Assembly: GCA_033809415.1 (NCBI GenBank)
Contig: JAPXLT010000160.1
Coordinates: 1 to 10,525, forward strand
Direction of reading: 5' to 3'
DNA: 10,525 nt
From: JAQVUB01 sp033809415
Lineage (GTDB): Bacteria; Verrucomicrobiota; Lentisphaeria; Oligosphaerales; Oligosphaeraceae
The stretch's first letter is position 1. Each line of letters starts with the position of its first letter. This document shows, one piece after another, positions 1-6,598 of this stretch. The notes under the pieces were generated by a model. That model worked only from the letters and a program-made list of their open reading frames with translations. It was not told the origin of the DNA and searched no databases. The position numbers were made by a program, and so were the translations under genes.

Positions 1-105
1 CAGGGTGCGGGGTGCAGGGTGCAGGGTGCGGGGTGCGGGGTGCAGGGTGCGGGGTGCGGGGTGCAGGGTGCAGGGTGCAGGGTGCAGGGTGCGGGGTGCA
101 GGGTG
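1..105. repeat. 7-bp tandem array, CRGGGTG x15
   Basis: Fifteen head-to-tail 7-bp units fill the left edge and probably continue outside the window. Every unit is CAGGGTG or CGGGGTG, so the only variable position is base 2 (A or G); I see no other substitution or indel. The plus strand therefore has runs of three or four G every 7 bases with short loops, a classic G-quadruplex-capable pattern. The same unit appears as its complement at 4391-4488 and as short runs at 342-359 and 399-420. The open frames that cross it are products of the repeat, not genes. Confidence 0.95.
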
Positions 106-130
106 CGGACGGTGCGTTTTGTTCACCGCA

Positions 131-182
131 TCCATTATCCATTTTGTCCACTCTGTCCAACCCGTCCAACCCGTCCGCCGGT
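131..182. repeat. 9-bp degenerate array, TCCANNNNG units
   Basis: Six consecutive segments start with TCC at 9-bp spacing after a first 7-bp one: TCCATTA, TCCATTTTG, TCCACTCTG, TCCAACCCG (twice), TCCGCCGGT. The TCCACTCTG unit is the complement of the AGAGTGGAC unit at 4353-4370. The array lies 25 bases after the 7-bp array, the same pairing of modules seen at 4254-4488 and at 342-420. Confidence 0.8.
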
Positions 183-341
183 TGCCTCGCGCGCGCGATA
201 AGGGTGGTTCGCCTCCTGGTTGGGTGGGGTTTGGCTGATTTCAAGACACCGCCGGAAAATTTAGCATTTTCGGAAGCGTTTTTCAAGCTCTCTGCTGCAC
301 TTTCATAAAAAGTCTTGGAGCCTCCATGAAAGTCATAAGCA
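183..341. other. Non-coding spacer, no gene recognised
   Basis: No convincing coding sequence is present on either strand. There is a short CG-rich alternating stretch near 186-198 and an imperfect small hairpin at 252-273 (CCGGAAAAT against ATTTTCGG) without a T-tract. The segment joins the 7-bp/9-bp arrays at the left edge to the inverted-repeat cassette at 342-420. Confidence 0.5.
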
Positions 342-420
342 AGGGTGCAGGGTGCAGGGATGTTTTTGTCCTGTCCACAATGTCCACCACGTCTGGCCTG
401 TCCCCTGCCCCCTGCACCCT
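342..420. repeat. Mini repeat cassette bounded by 18-bp inverted arms
   Basis: The left arm at 342-359 (AGGGTGCAGGGTGCAGGG) and the right arm at 403-420 (CCCTGCCCCCTGCACCCT) are inverted copies matching at 17 of 18 positions. Both are made of the 7-bp unit. Between them are 9-bp units: GTCCACAAT (373-381), GTCCACCAC (382-390) and GTCTGGCCT (391-399). The cassette starts 11 bases beyond the stop codon of the minus-strand gene ending at 432, so its transcript would end in a long G/C-rich stem. It could act as a transcription terminator or 3' stabiliser, but there is no clear U-tract. Confidence 0.8.
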
Positions 421-431
421 ACACCAGTCTT

Positions 432-1145
432 TCAGCGGTTGCATTCCCAGGGTTTTGCGAGCATTTTCCATGGCAGGTTCAGGTGGTCGAGAAGGAGTAG
501 CAGTCCGAGTTCGGCTGTCGCGGCCTGATTGGGGCATTGAATCATTTTTTCCTGGTATCCCGGGCGTGTTACCAGAAAGGAGTCCATGTGATCTTTGTGG
601 AGGTGAATGGTTGCGTTGCCGCCGGTGGCATGGATTTGCAGGGAAAGGTCAGCGTCATTGCTTTCGGGTTGTTTGACAATTGGGGTTTCCGGATCGGGCA
701 ACAGCCAGTAAAGCAAGTCTTGAATCTGATAAGGTTGCCATCGAGCGCTGGGGGATTCACAATACTGGCAGTTCTCGATCTCACCCAGGCTGCCACTGCT
801 GAGCAACTCCTTCATCCGGGCGGTGGCTTGACGAAAACGCAGGCTGCCTAACCAGCAAATCTGAAGATGCTTCTTCCGCGCTGCGGTCTGCATCCGGGCG
901 GAGTCTTCCAAATCGCGGGCATCCAGGCCGAGCAGGGCAAATGACTTCCTTTTTTTGATCATCAGGCGGATGGCTTCCTGGCGGAGTTTTCCTGTGACTC
1001 CAAGGAAAATCAGGTGGGAAGCTTCCAGAGCTTCCTCGAATTTGGAGAGATTTCCAACCCTGTGAAGACCGGGCAATAGCTCGAGGCAGTCGGCAGGCTG
1101 CCTCGAGCATTCATCGTAAAAGAGAAGGGGGATGCGAGCTGGCAT
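432..1145 (-). CDS. Divergent, shortened Gfo/Idh/MocA-like protein
   Basis: The frame encodes 237 residues from the ATG at 1145; an in-frame TTG at 1175 would add 10 residues but lies within the repeat at 1171-1229, so I prefer the ATG. Neither start has a clear Shine-Dalgarno. The middle resembles the Gfo/Idh/MocA NAD(P)-dependent oxidoreductase fold: an 'ASHLIFLGVTG' strand (42-52), a helix, then 'AARKKHLQICWLGSLRFRQA' (88-107) and 'KELLSSGSLGEI' (112-123), matching the family pattern of a VG..RF strand and LI.SG.lG.I helix. 'QDLLYWLL' (142-149) fits the usual D-L-W-L motif. However, the N-terminal GxGxxG nucleotide loop and the EKP motif are absent (LGLDA at the EKP position), and family members are usually 330-400 residues. 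I infer a degenerate, probably non-oxidoreductase relative, or a decaying gene. Substrate unknown. Confidence 0.6.
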   Translation of the reverse strand: MPARIPLLFYDECSRQPADCLELLPGLHRVGNLSKFEEALEASHLIFLGVTGKLRQEAIRLMIKKRKSFALLGLDARDLEDSARMQTAARKKHLQICWLGSLRFRQATARMKELLSSGSLGEIENCQYCESPSARWQPYQIQDLLYWLLPDPETPIVKQPESNDADLSLQIHATGGNATIHLHKDHMDSFLVTRPGYQEKMIQCPNQAATAELGLLLLLDHLNLPWKMLAKPWECNR

Positions 1146-1170
1146 GACGAAAAGTGAAATGCGCGTGTTG

Positions 1171-1229
1171 AACAACGAAATGCACGAAAAAAACCGAAAG
1201 TTTTCCGAGTTTTCCGTGTCTTCCGTGGA
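1171..1229. repeat. Imperfect palindrome of ACGAAA-type units
   Basis: The left half contains ACAACGAAATGCACGAAAA and the right half contains TTTTCCGTGTCTTCCGTGG, which reads on the other strand as a close copy of the left half, so the segment can fold into a long imperfect hairpin. Its outer part (TGAACAACGAAATGC) is shared with the palindrome at 9558-9617 read on the minus strand. It lies 22 bases downstream of the M16 peptidase stop and reaches into the possible upstream TTG start of the next gene, so it may serve as a 3' end structure for the peptidase transcript. Confidence 0.75.
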
Positions 1230-1250
1230 TAAAAATAGGTAGTCTGTGGG

Positions 1251-4163
1251 TTAGATGTGGAAGGTGGAAAGATCGAGTTGTTTGGCGTATTCGGAGGGGC
1301 CAAGCAGGCAATCATTCTGCCGGGCTGAGAATTGCGTCCAGAAATGCGCTGCGCCTTCTCGGACGCTTTCGGGTGTCTGATCGAGCAGTGCGCGTCGGCG
1401 TTGTGCGCGTAGCTCCTCGGTCAACCCTGAAATCCGGTTGAGCAGTGCAGAATGCACGATTTGGGCCGGGCGCCAGGGGCGTTCATCACCCCTCGAGCAG
1501 GCGATGATTGCATCGCTGATGTCACGGTCATTCCAGGGAAGAGCCGCAGTGGCTTTCGGCAGCTGGTCAAAGACCGTTCTGGTTCGTGCTGGGTTGGGAT
1601 CGTCGGAAGACTGCAAAATCAGGGTTCGCCGCAGTGGAGAATATTGGCAGTGCACTCCATACGCCCCATTTTTCAGGCGGATTTCACGCCACAAATGCCC
1701 GCAACTGAGCAATTGCGCATAAATCTCCAGAGCGGCAGAGTGTGGGTCTGACAAATGCGGCGCGGCAATGACCCGAGCAAACCAACTAACATCAGCATGC
1801 AATGGAAAAAATTCCCGGCGTCGGCAAGGCATGTCCATCCTTTCAGCGATGCTGCCGTGGTTGGCGCTTTGCAAAGCAGCCGGAAATTGTTCGAGGAAGG
1901 CGCTGATTTTCTGCAGAGTTCCTGCACTGCCTGCGCAGGAGGCAGCGCAGGGTGTCTGCCCAGCCAGCCAAAGTGCCAGCTCATCGAGGCGATCGAGGTT
2001 TTTTCGGAAGTCTTGCGGCTTGAGTTCTTTCCAGTGCTTGGCACGTCGCACATGCGGGAACCCATTCCAGTCATCAAGCAGACTCGCTGCTCCGGTGATT
2101 CCCGCCGCGCTCCGCAGGGTGGCGAAAGCGATCGCGTTTCCTTGGAGTTCGGCCAGGATTTGAGTCCAGTGTTCACGTAGGAGTTCCTGGCATCGCTTGG
2201 TTTCCTTAAAGCACTTGCTCTTGATCTGTTGCCGGAGCAATTCGAGGGCGTCAGGCAGGCATTCATCAAGGCAGTGCATGTAGATGTAGAACAAATTTTT
2301 CGTTCCAGCTGTCCCATTGGCGTGATTACAGACGGCAAGATTGCTGCGGATCGAGGTGCTTGCTTCAGCTTGCTGTTCAGCGATGAGATCGTAGGTTGCT
2401 TCGCTTGTGCCGACCTGATGAAAGAAGTTTGCGAAGATCGGCAGGACAGGTGACAAGTGCGTCGGCAAGGTGGATAAATCAAAGGCAATCTGCAGATAAG
2501 ACACCCGGTTGGTGAAGACTTCGCCAACTAGAAGCGGCAGCTGGTTGCTCAAGCGGCATTCTTTTACCGGGAGACGTGGCGGCTGGGGGGCAAGATGTTC
2601 GAGCCGTAGGCGCGGAAGCTTCCGCCGGGCCGCCGCCGGGTCTGCTTTCTGCTGAGCTTTTCGAAGAGAAACCTGCTCTTGCCGAATATGCTGAAGTTCC
2701 TGCGCAGTCATCGCCGATTGAAGCTTGCGCAAGCGTGCCGATACGCGTTTTTCCCGGCGCACGAGCAGTTTCGGGTCTGGCAGCAACTCGAGCCGCAGGC
2801 GGTGAGGGTTCTCGAGGAAATATTTTTTGATCAGGTTTTCGATGAAATTTTCTTGGGTATCGAGTTTGTTTTCAAGTTTTTCCCAAGTTTTTTCCTGATT
2901 CAGAAAGAGAGTCGGATCGCAATTGTAATTCCATGCCGCAAGAATATCTTCGAGAATCTCGAGTGTAAAATCGGGGGTGATTTCGGCATGGTCGAGTTGC
3001 AGCTGTCGCAGGGCCGCCTGAACTCGTTTTTTGCTGATGCCCTTGGCTTGTTCTTCGAGGCATTGGAAGATCAGGCGTTCGAGCTGGTCAAAGTGTTCCA
3101 TCCGGCAGCCTCGCACTGCAATTTGAAAGATGGTCTGGAAGTAATTATCGTCATATCCGCTGCTGGTCATGGCGCTGCATAGGCCAGATTCAAGGAGGGT
3201 TTTTACTATGGGGGCAGCGGAATTTCCCAACAGGATCCGGTCAAGCAGCTGCATGGCCAGGTCCAAATCAGGGTCACGTCGGCTGTCGATGCGCCAGACC
3301 AGCGCGAGAGCACCTGAATCCAAGTTCTGATCACCAGGCTCCGGGACATAGTAAACACGCTTCTTACGGGGCAAACGCCATTTGCGGAGTTGGAATAGGG
3401 TGGCGTTGTCGTTTGGTCTGGCGACAGCCCTGGGAACGCCACGCAGTTGTTGCCGGAGAAAGTCGAGTTTGCGCTCGGTCGGAATATTTCCAGTGAAGAT
3501 GACTTTTGCTTTTTCAGGCTGATAATGGGTTTGGTAATAGTTCAGGAACTGTTCGTAGCTGAGCATCGGAATATGTTCCGGATGGCCGCCGGAGTCGAAG
3601 GCCAGATGCGAGTCGGGCAGGAGATGTTGCCAGACGCTGCGTTCGAGGACATTCTCCATTTCGGCGTATGCTCCGTTCATTTCATTGAGCACGATCCCAT
3701 TGATTTCGAGTCTGGGTCTGCCTTTGCTGCCCTTGCCGATTTCAAAATGCCAGCCTTCCTGCTGAAACGATTGCCGGGTAAGCAGTGGATGAAAAACAGA
3801 GTCCCAATAGACTTCCGCCAAATTGAAAAAATCTTTTTCGTGACAGCTGCAGACGGGATAGACGGTGTAATCTGCAAAGGTCATCGCGTTGATAAAGGTT
3901 GCCAGGCTGGATTTGATCAGTTCGATGAACGGGTCCTTTAGTGGATATTTTTTCGAACCGCTTAGCACGGCATGTTCGAGGATATGCGGCACGCCGGTAT
4001 TGTCCACAGGGGGCGTGCTGAAGTGAAGAGCAAAGAGGTTCTCGCGGTCGGGAATATCCAGGCAAAGCACTTCCAGCCCGCTGCTATGCCGGAAGCGGCA
4101 GGCTCTCCCCTGCAAAGAAGGCACAGGGACATCCTGAATAAGTTGAAAGTCCGGATTAGACAT
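1251..4163 (-). CDS. PreP-like zinc metallopeptidase, family M16C
   Basis: The 970-residue protein has the length of the presequence protease (PreP/M16C) family, which degrades peptides inside a closed two-half chamber. The inverted zinc motif HxxEH is HILEH at 60-64: H60 and H64 are metal ligands, E63 the catalytic base, and E161 in 'LNEMNGAY' the third ligand. Further family marks are 'YPLKDPF' (73-79), 'NAMTFADYTVYP' (92-103) and 'EKDFFNLAEVYWD' (109-121). The M16C-associated region starts near residue 450. The C-terminal half carries 'KNGAYG' (831-836), corresponding to the Arg/Tyr-loop region (KGGAYG) that completes the active site. No signal peptide is apparent, so it is probably cytoplasmic and involved in peptide clearance. 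The ATG is preceded by ACGAAA-type repeat sequence with no Shine-Dalgarno, so the translation signal is unusual. It lies about 390 bp downstream of rplQ, after a terminator, and is likely a separate transcript. Confidence 0.93.
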   Translation of the reverse strand: MSNPDFQLIQDVPVPSLQGRACRFRHSSGLEVLCLDIPDRENLFALHFSTPPVDNTGVPHILEHAVLSGSKKYPLKDPFIELIKSSLATFINAMTFADYTVYPVCSCHEKDFFNLAEVYWDSVFHPLLTRQSFQQEGWHFEIGKGSKGRPRLEINGIVLNEMNGAYAEMENVLERSVWQHLLPDSHLAFDSGGHPEHIPMLSYEQFLNYYQTHYQPEKAKVIFTGNIPTERKLDFLRQQLRGVPRAVARPNDNATLFQLRKWRLPRKKRVYYVPEPGDQNLDSGALALVWRIDSRRDPDLDLAMQLLDRILLGNSAAPIVKTLLESGLCSAMTSSGYDDNYFQTIFQIAVRGCRMEHFDQLERLIFQCLEEQAKGISKKRVQAALRQLQLDHAEITPDFTLEILEDILAAWNYNCDPTLFLNQEKTWEKLENKLDTQENFIENLIKKYFLENPHRLRLELLPDPKLLVRREKRVSARLRKLQSAMTAQELQHIRQEQVSLRKAQQKADPAAARRKLPRLRLEHLAPQPPRLPVKECRLSNQLPLLVGEVFTNRVSYLQIAFDLSTLPTHLSPVLPIFANFFHQVGTSEATYDLIAEQQAEASTSIRSNLAVCNHANGTAGTKNLFYIYMHCLDECLPDALELLRQQIKSKCFKETKRCQELLREHWTQILAELQGNAIAFATLRSAAGITGAASLLDDWNGFPHVRRAKHWKELKPQDFRKNLDRLDELALWLAGQTPCAASCAGSAGTLQKISAFLEQFPAALQSANHGSIAERMDMPCRRREFFPLHADVSWFARVIAAPHLSDPHSAALEIYAQLLSCGHLWREIRLKNGAYGVHCQYSPLRRTLILQSSDDPNPARTRTVFDQLPKATAALPWNDRDISDAIIACSRGDERPWRPAQIVHSALLNRISGLTEELRAQRRRALLDQTPESVREGAAHFWTQFSARQNDCLLGPSEYAKQLDLSTFHI

Positions 4164-4200
4164 TTATTAACAACGAAAAGACACGAAAAGACACGAAAAT
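4164..4200. repeat. ACGAAAAGAC direct repeats at the M16 gene start
   Basis: Three ACGAAAA units at 10-11-base spacing (AACGAAAAGACACGAAAAGACACGAAAAT pattern) occupy the 37 bases immediately 5' of the peptidase ATG. The same units precede the copy of the core at 7513-7543. The ribosome-binding region of the peptidase gene is therefore made of repeat sequence. Confidence 0.85.
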
Positions 4201-4271
4201 TTTTATAGGGTGGTTGCTTTGACGGATAAGCACGCAGCCCGTATATGTCGAATGTAGTGGACGTTGTGGAC
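4185..4271. repeat. Dispersed repeat core, copy 1
   Basis: An 87-bp segment from GAAAAGACACGAAAAT through TATAGGGTGG, GCTTTGACGGATAAGCACGC and CCCGTATATGT to the first GTTGTGGAC unit. It matches 7528-7616 with about five substitutions and a 2-base difference in a T-run. It is flanked on the left by ACGAAAA units and on the right by the 9-bp array, exactly as copy 2. On the minus strand it contains TATAAA at about 4202-4207, roughly 40 bases upstream of the peptidase ATG, which could act as a -10 element. Confidence 0.93.
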
Positions 4272-4370
4272 GTTGTGGACGTTGTGGACGTTGTGGACGT
4301 TGTGGACGTTGTGGACGTTGTGGACGTTGTGGACGTTGTGGACGTTGTGGACAGAGTGGACAGAGTGGAC
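4254..4370. repeat. 9-bp tandem array, GTTGTGGAC x11 then AGAGTGGAC x2
   Basis: Eleven units of GTTGTGGAC (the first is GTAGTGGAC) are followed by two of AGAGTGGAC, giving 13 units of 9 bp without an indel. The near-identity of the units suggests recent expansion. Because 9 is a multiple of three, every frame stays open through the array, creating spurious VVD-, TLW- or STT-repeat reading frames. A four-unit version lies at 7599-7634 at the same place relative to the core. Confidence 0.97.
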
Positions 4371-4390
4371 AATAGAGACGAGTGCCCTCC

Positions 4391-4488
4391 TGCACCCTGT
4401 CCCCTGCACCCCGCACCCCGCACCCCGCACCCCGCACCCTGTCCCCTGCACCCTGCACCCTGCACCCCGCACCCCGCACCCCGCACCC
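4391..4488. repeat. 7-bp tandem array, YGCACCC x12 with two TGTCCCC
   Basis: Fourteen units of 7 bp: TGCACCC or CGCACCC, interrupted by TGTCCCC at 4398-4404 and 4440-4446. It is the complement of the array at 1-105, with the same single C/T variable position. The minus strand, which is the transcribed strand between rplQ and the peptidase, carries G3/G4 runs every 7 bases and could form G-quadruplexes. The array begins 8 bases beyond the rplQ terminator stem. Confidence 0.95.
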
Positions 4489-4496
4489 TTATTACA

Positions 4497-4535
4497 ACAA
4501 AACCGGCAATGCGACTGTAGCATTGCCGGTTTTGT
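4497..4535 (-). terminator. Intrinsic terminator of the rpmJ-rplQ operon
   Basis: A perfect 16-bp inverted repeat, ACAAAACCGGCAATGC (4497-4512) and its complement (4520-4535), encloses a 7-base loop. On the minus strand the stem is followed by TTGTAAT, and the stem itself ends in a TTTT run. It starts 18 bases beyond the rplQ stop codon and has the form of a Rho-independent terminator ending the alpha operon. Confidence 0.9.
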
Positions 4536-4553
4536 CAATCAAGATAAAGAAAC

Positions 4554-5030
4554 TTATTCCTGTACTTCTACCGTTTCTTCTTTCGGTATTTCTACTGTTT
4601 CTGTTTTCGCTTCTTCGGCAGGGGGTTCAGTTGCTGTTTCAGGTTGTGCGTTAGCGCGTGCGGCCACGACGTCATCCGCCTCGACGAACTCGATGATCGC
4701 CATTTCCGCCGCATCGCCGCGTCTCGGACCGAGTTTCATGATGCGAGTATAGCCGCCTTTGCGCTCTTTGAAGCCCGGTGCGATCTGATCAAACAGGATG
4801 GCAACCGTGTCAGGCTGATGCAGTTTTGCAATCGCCAAGCGGCGTGCATGCAGGCTGCCATCCTTGCCAAGAGTCACCATCTGATCGGCCAGCATGCGGA
4901 TGCGTTTTGCCCGAACCAGCGTTGTGGTGATACGACGGTGCTTAATCAAACTGCATACGGCGTTGGCCAGCAGGGAACGCACATGAGCCGATGAACGGCC
5001 AATCTTAAAGGTGAATTTGCGATGTCTCAT
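4554..5030 (-). CDS. rplQ: 50S ribosomal protein L17, with acidic C-terminal tail
   Basis: L17 is a large-subunit protein near the peptide exit tunnel. The N-terminal 'MRHRKFTFKIGRSSAHVRSL' is the diagnostic L17 start, followed by 'HRRITTTLVRAKRIRMLADQ' (31-50), 'LGKDGSLHARR' and 'RKGGYTRIMKLGPRRGDAAEMAIIE' (90-114). The conserved domain ends near residue 118; the remaining 40 residues are rich in E, A, T and V and have no counterpart in short L17 proteins (about 116-127 residues). The start lies 5 bases beyond the rpoA stop, and the Shine-Dalgarno GAGGAA overlaps the last rpoA codons, suggesting translational coupling. Last gene of the operon; a terminator follows directly. Confidence 0.97.
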   Translation of the reverse strand: MRHRKFTFKIGRSSAHVRSLLANAVCSLIKHRRITTTLVRAKRIRMLADQMVTLGKDGSLHARRLAIAKLHQPDTVAILFDQIAPGFKERKGGYTRIMKLGPRRGDAAEMAIIEFVEADDVVAARANAQPETATEPPAEEAKTETVEIPKEETVEVQE

Positions 5031-5035
5031 CAGAA

Positions 5036-6070
5036 TTATTCCTCGTTAGCGTTAGTTGTTTGAAGCTGCTGAGCTATCTGCCGCATCAACTCTTCTTTGA
5101 CGCTGTCTTTTAAAACCATATCCAGGCTCAGACCGTATTCTTGCAGCTTCTCTTTGATCTCCAACAATGACTTCTTGCCGAAATTCCGGTACTTGAGCAT
5201 TTGTGATTCGGATTTTTCCACCAGTTCGCCAAGGTAATGGATTTGGGCCGAACTCAGGCAGTTCACTGCCCGCACAGAAAGTTCGAGGTCATTGATGCTG
5301 ATCGCCAGGTTCTTCACCAGCTTGCGCTCTTCTTCCGTCAGACCACCATTGTTCTGAGCAAAAAGGGCGCCGCTTTCGCCAGTGGTGAAAACTTGCAGAT
5401 GCTCGCGGAGGATCAACGCCGCCTGCGTGAGGGCTTCGCGGGGATCAACCCGCCCATCCGTCCAAATCTCCAGTTCCAGGCGGTCAAAGTCCGTGTGCTG
5501 CCCTACACGGCAGGCTTGTACGTCATAGCGGACCCGCTCGATCGGGCTGTACAGGCTGTCAACCGGAATGGTTCCAATCGCTTGGTCCTCATGCTTGTTG
5601 TCTTCGGAAAGGGTATATCCGCGTCCCTTGTTCAACTCGAGGTCCATGCGGAAGGGCTGATCACGATCCAGGGTGCAGATCAACTGCTCCGGATTCAAAA
5701 CGTGCGTAGCCCCGTCCTCACGGATGTTGGCGGCGGTGACCGGGCCTGCTTTTTCCGCATACAGTTCGAGTGTGCGGGGCAAAGTGCCGTCACAGCTGAA
5801 TTTCAATTTCTTAACGTTCAGCACGATCTCCATGACATCTTCCATGACACCCGGTATCGAGCTGAATTCATGGGAAACACCATCGATCTTAATACTGGAA
5901 ACCGCCACCCCCTCGATCGAGGAAAGCAAAACGCGGCGCAAGGCGTTTCCAATCGTTACGCCAAAACCGTTCTGCCAAGGCTCCGCAATAAACTTCGCGT
6001 AGCGCGGGGTAGCGGTCGCCTCCTCAACTGCCACCGACTGCGGAAGTTCAAAATTTTCGAGGCTTGCCAT
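5036..6070 (-). CDS. rpoA: RNA polymerase subunit alpha
   Basis: A 344-residue alpha subunit, of the usual bacterial length. The N-terminal assembly domain shows 'YAKFIAEPWQNGFGVTIGNALRRVLLSSIEG' features from residue 24 on, the dimerisation helix, and 'VMEDVMEIVLNVKKL' (75-89). The C-terminal domain starts near 250 with 'VKNLAISINDLELSVRAVNCL' features and 'LGELVEKSESQMLKYRNFGKKSLLEIKEKL', the helix-hairpin-helix that contacts UP elements and activators. The ATG is preceded by AAGGAG at good spacing. rpsD, which precedes rpoA in many bacteria, is missing here; only 78 bases separate rpsK and rpoA. A long opposite-strand open frame across this gene is a shadow. Confidence 0.98.
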   Translation of the reverse strand: MASLENFELPQSVAVEEATATPRYAKFIAEPWQNGFGVTIGNALRRVLLSSIEGVAVSSIKIDGVSHEFSSIPGVMEDVMEIVLNVKKLKFSCDGTLPRTLELYAEKAGPVTAANIREDGATHVLNPEQLICTLDRDQPFRMDLELNKGRGYTLSEDNKHEDQAIGTIPVDSLYSPIERVRYDVQACRVGQHTDFDRLELEIWTDGRVDPREALTQAALILREHLQVFTTGESGALFAQNNGGLTEEERKLVKNLAISINDLELSVRAVNCLSSAQIHYLGELVEKSESQMLKYRNFGKKSLLEIKEKLQEYGLSLDMVLKDSVKEELMRQIAQQLQTTNANEE

Positions 6071-6148
6071 TGCTATCTCCTTCGTGATAAATGTTCCGTG
6101 TTCATAAATAACTTCACCAAGACCAGTCCATTATCCACTCAGGAACTG

Positions 6149-6598
6149 TTATACTCGCCGGCGTTTTGGCGGCCGACAGCCATTATGCGGCAGCGGGGTC
6201 ACATCGCGCAGGGTGGTGATCTCGAGTCCGGCTGCGGCAATGCCACGCACAGCGGATTCACGTCCGTTGCCTGGTCCTTTGACTTCGACTTCGACTTCCC
6301 GGAGACCATAGGTGGTCATCGCTTTTTTTGCGGCATCCCCGGCGATCATTTGAGCGACGTAGGCGGTGCTTTTTCTGGAACCCTTGAATCCCAGTTTGCC
6401 GCCGGTCGCCCAGGCCATCATATTGCCTTGCATATCGGTGATCGCAACGCGAGTGTTATTATAGGTCGAATCAATGTGGACAATGCCACTGAGCACTTGG
6501 CGCTGGCTCTTGCCCTTGCGCCGCGGCTCGGCTGCTGGCGCTGCTGCTGTTGCAGTTCCTTCGGTTTGCGCCTGAATATCGGTTTTTTCTTCTGCCAT
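6149..6598 (-). CDS. rpsK: 30S ribosomal protein S11, N-terminally extended
   Basis: S11 binds 16S rRNA in the platform of the small subunit. The core starts near residue 30 with 'QRQVLSGIVHIDSTYNNTRV', continues through 'GFKGSRKSTAYVAQ' and 'EVEVKGPGNGRESAVRGIAAAG', and ends with the signature 'DVTPLPHNGCRPPKRRRV'. The 149-residue length is about 20 more than E. coli S11; the extra residues are an N-terminal stretch rich in A, E, T and Q instead of the usual basic start. The ATG has GGGAG about 9 bases upstream, supporting the long form. It follows rpsM after a 79-base gap. Confidence 0.97.
   Translation of the reverse strand: MAEEKTDIQAQTEGTATAAAPAAEPRRKGKSQRQVLSGIVHIDSTYNNTRVAITDMQGNMMAWATGGKLGFKGSRKSTAYVAQMIAGDAAKKAMTTYGLREVEVEVKGPGNGRESAVRGIAAAGLEITTLRDVTPLPHNGCRPPKRRRV

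Noticed and set aside
1..308. Glycine/arginine/cysteine-rich small open frames over the left array
   Set aside because: The 7-bp unit cycles through all frames without creating stops; there is no ribosome-binding site and no conserved segment.
1..420. CRISPR array as an explanation of the repeats
   Set aside because: Units are 7 or 9 bp, contiguous and without unique spacers, and no cas gene is present.
4164..4490. Diversity-generating retroelement or retron non-coding RNA
   Set aside because: No reverse transcriptase gene and no template/variable repeat pair with adenine-specific changes is visible; variation is confined to tandem units.
4203..4538. Open frames with VVD, TLW, STT or NVH tripeptide repeats on both strands
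   Set aside because: They result from a 9-bp repeat that preserves phase in every frame; no start signal or non-repeat domain accompanies them, and one overlaps the rplQ terminator.
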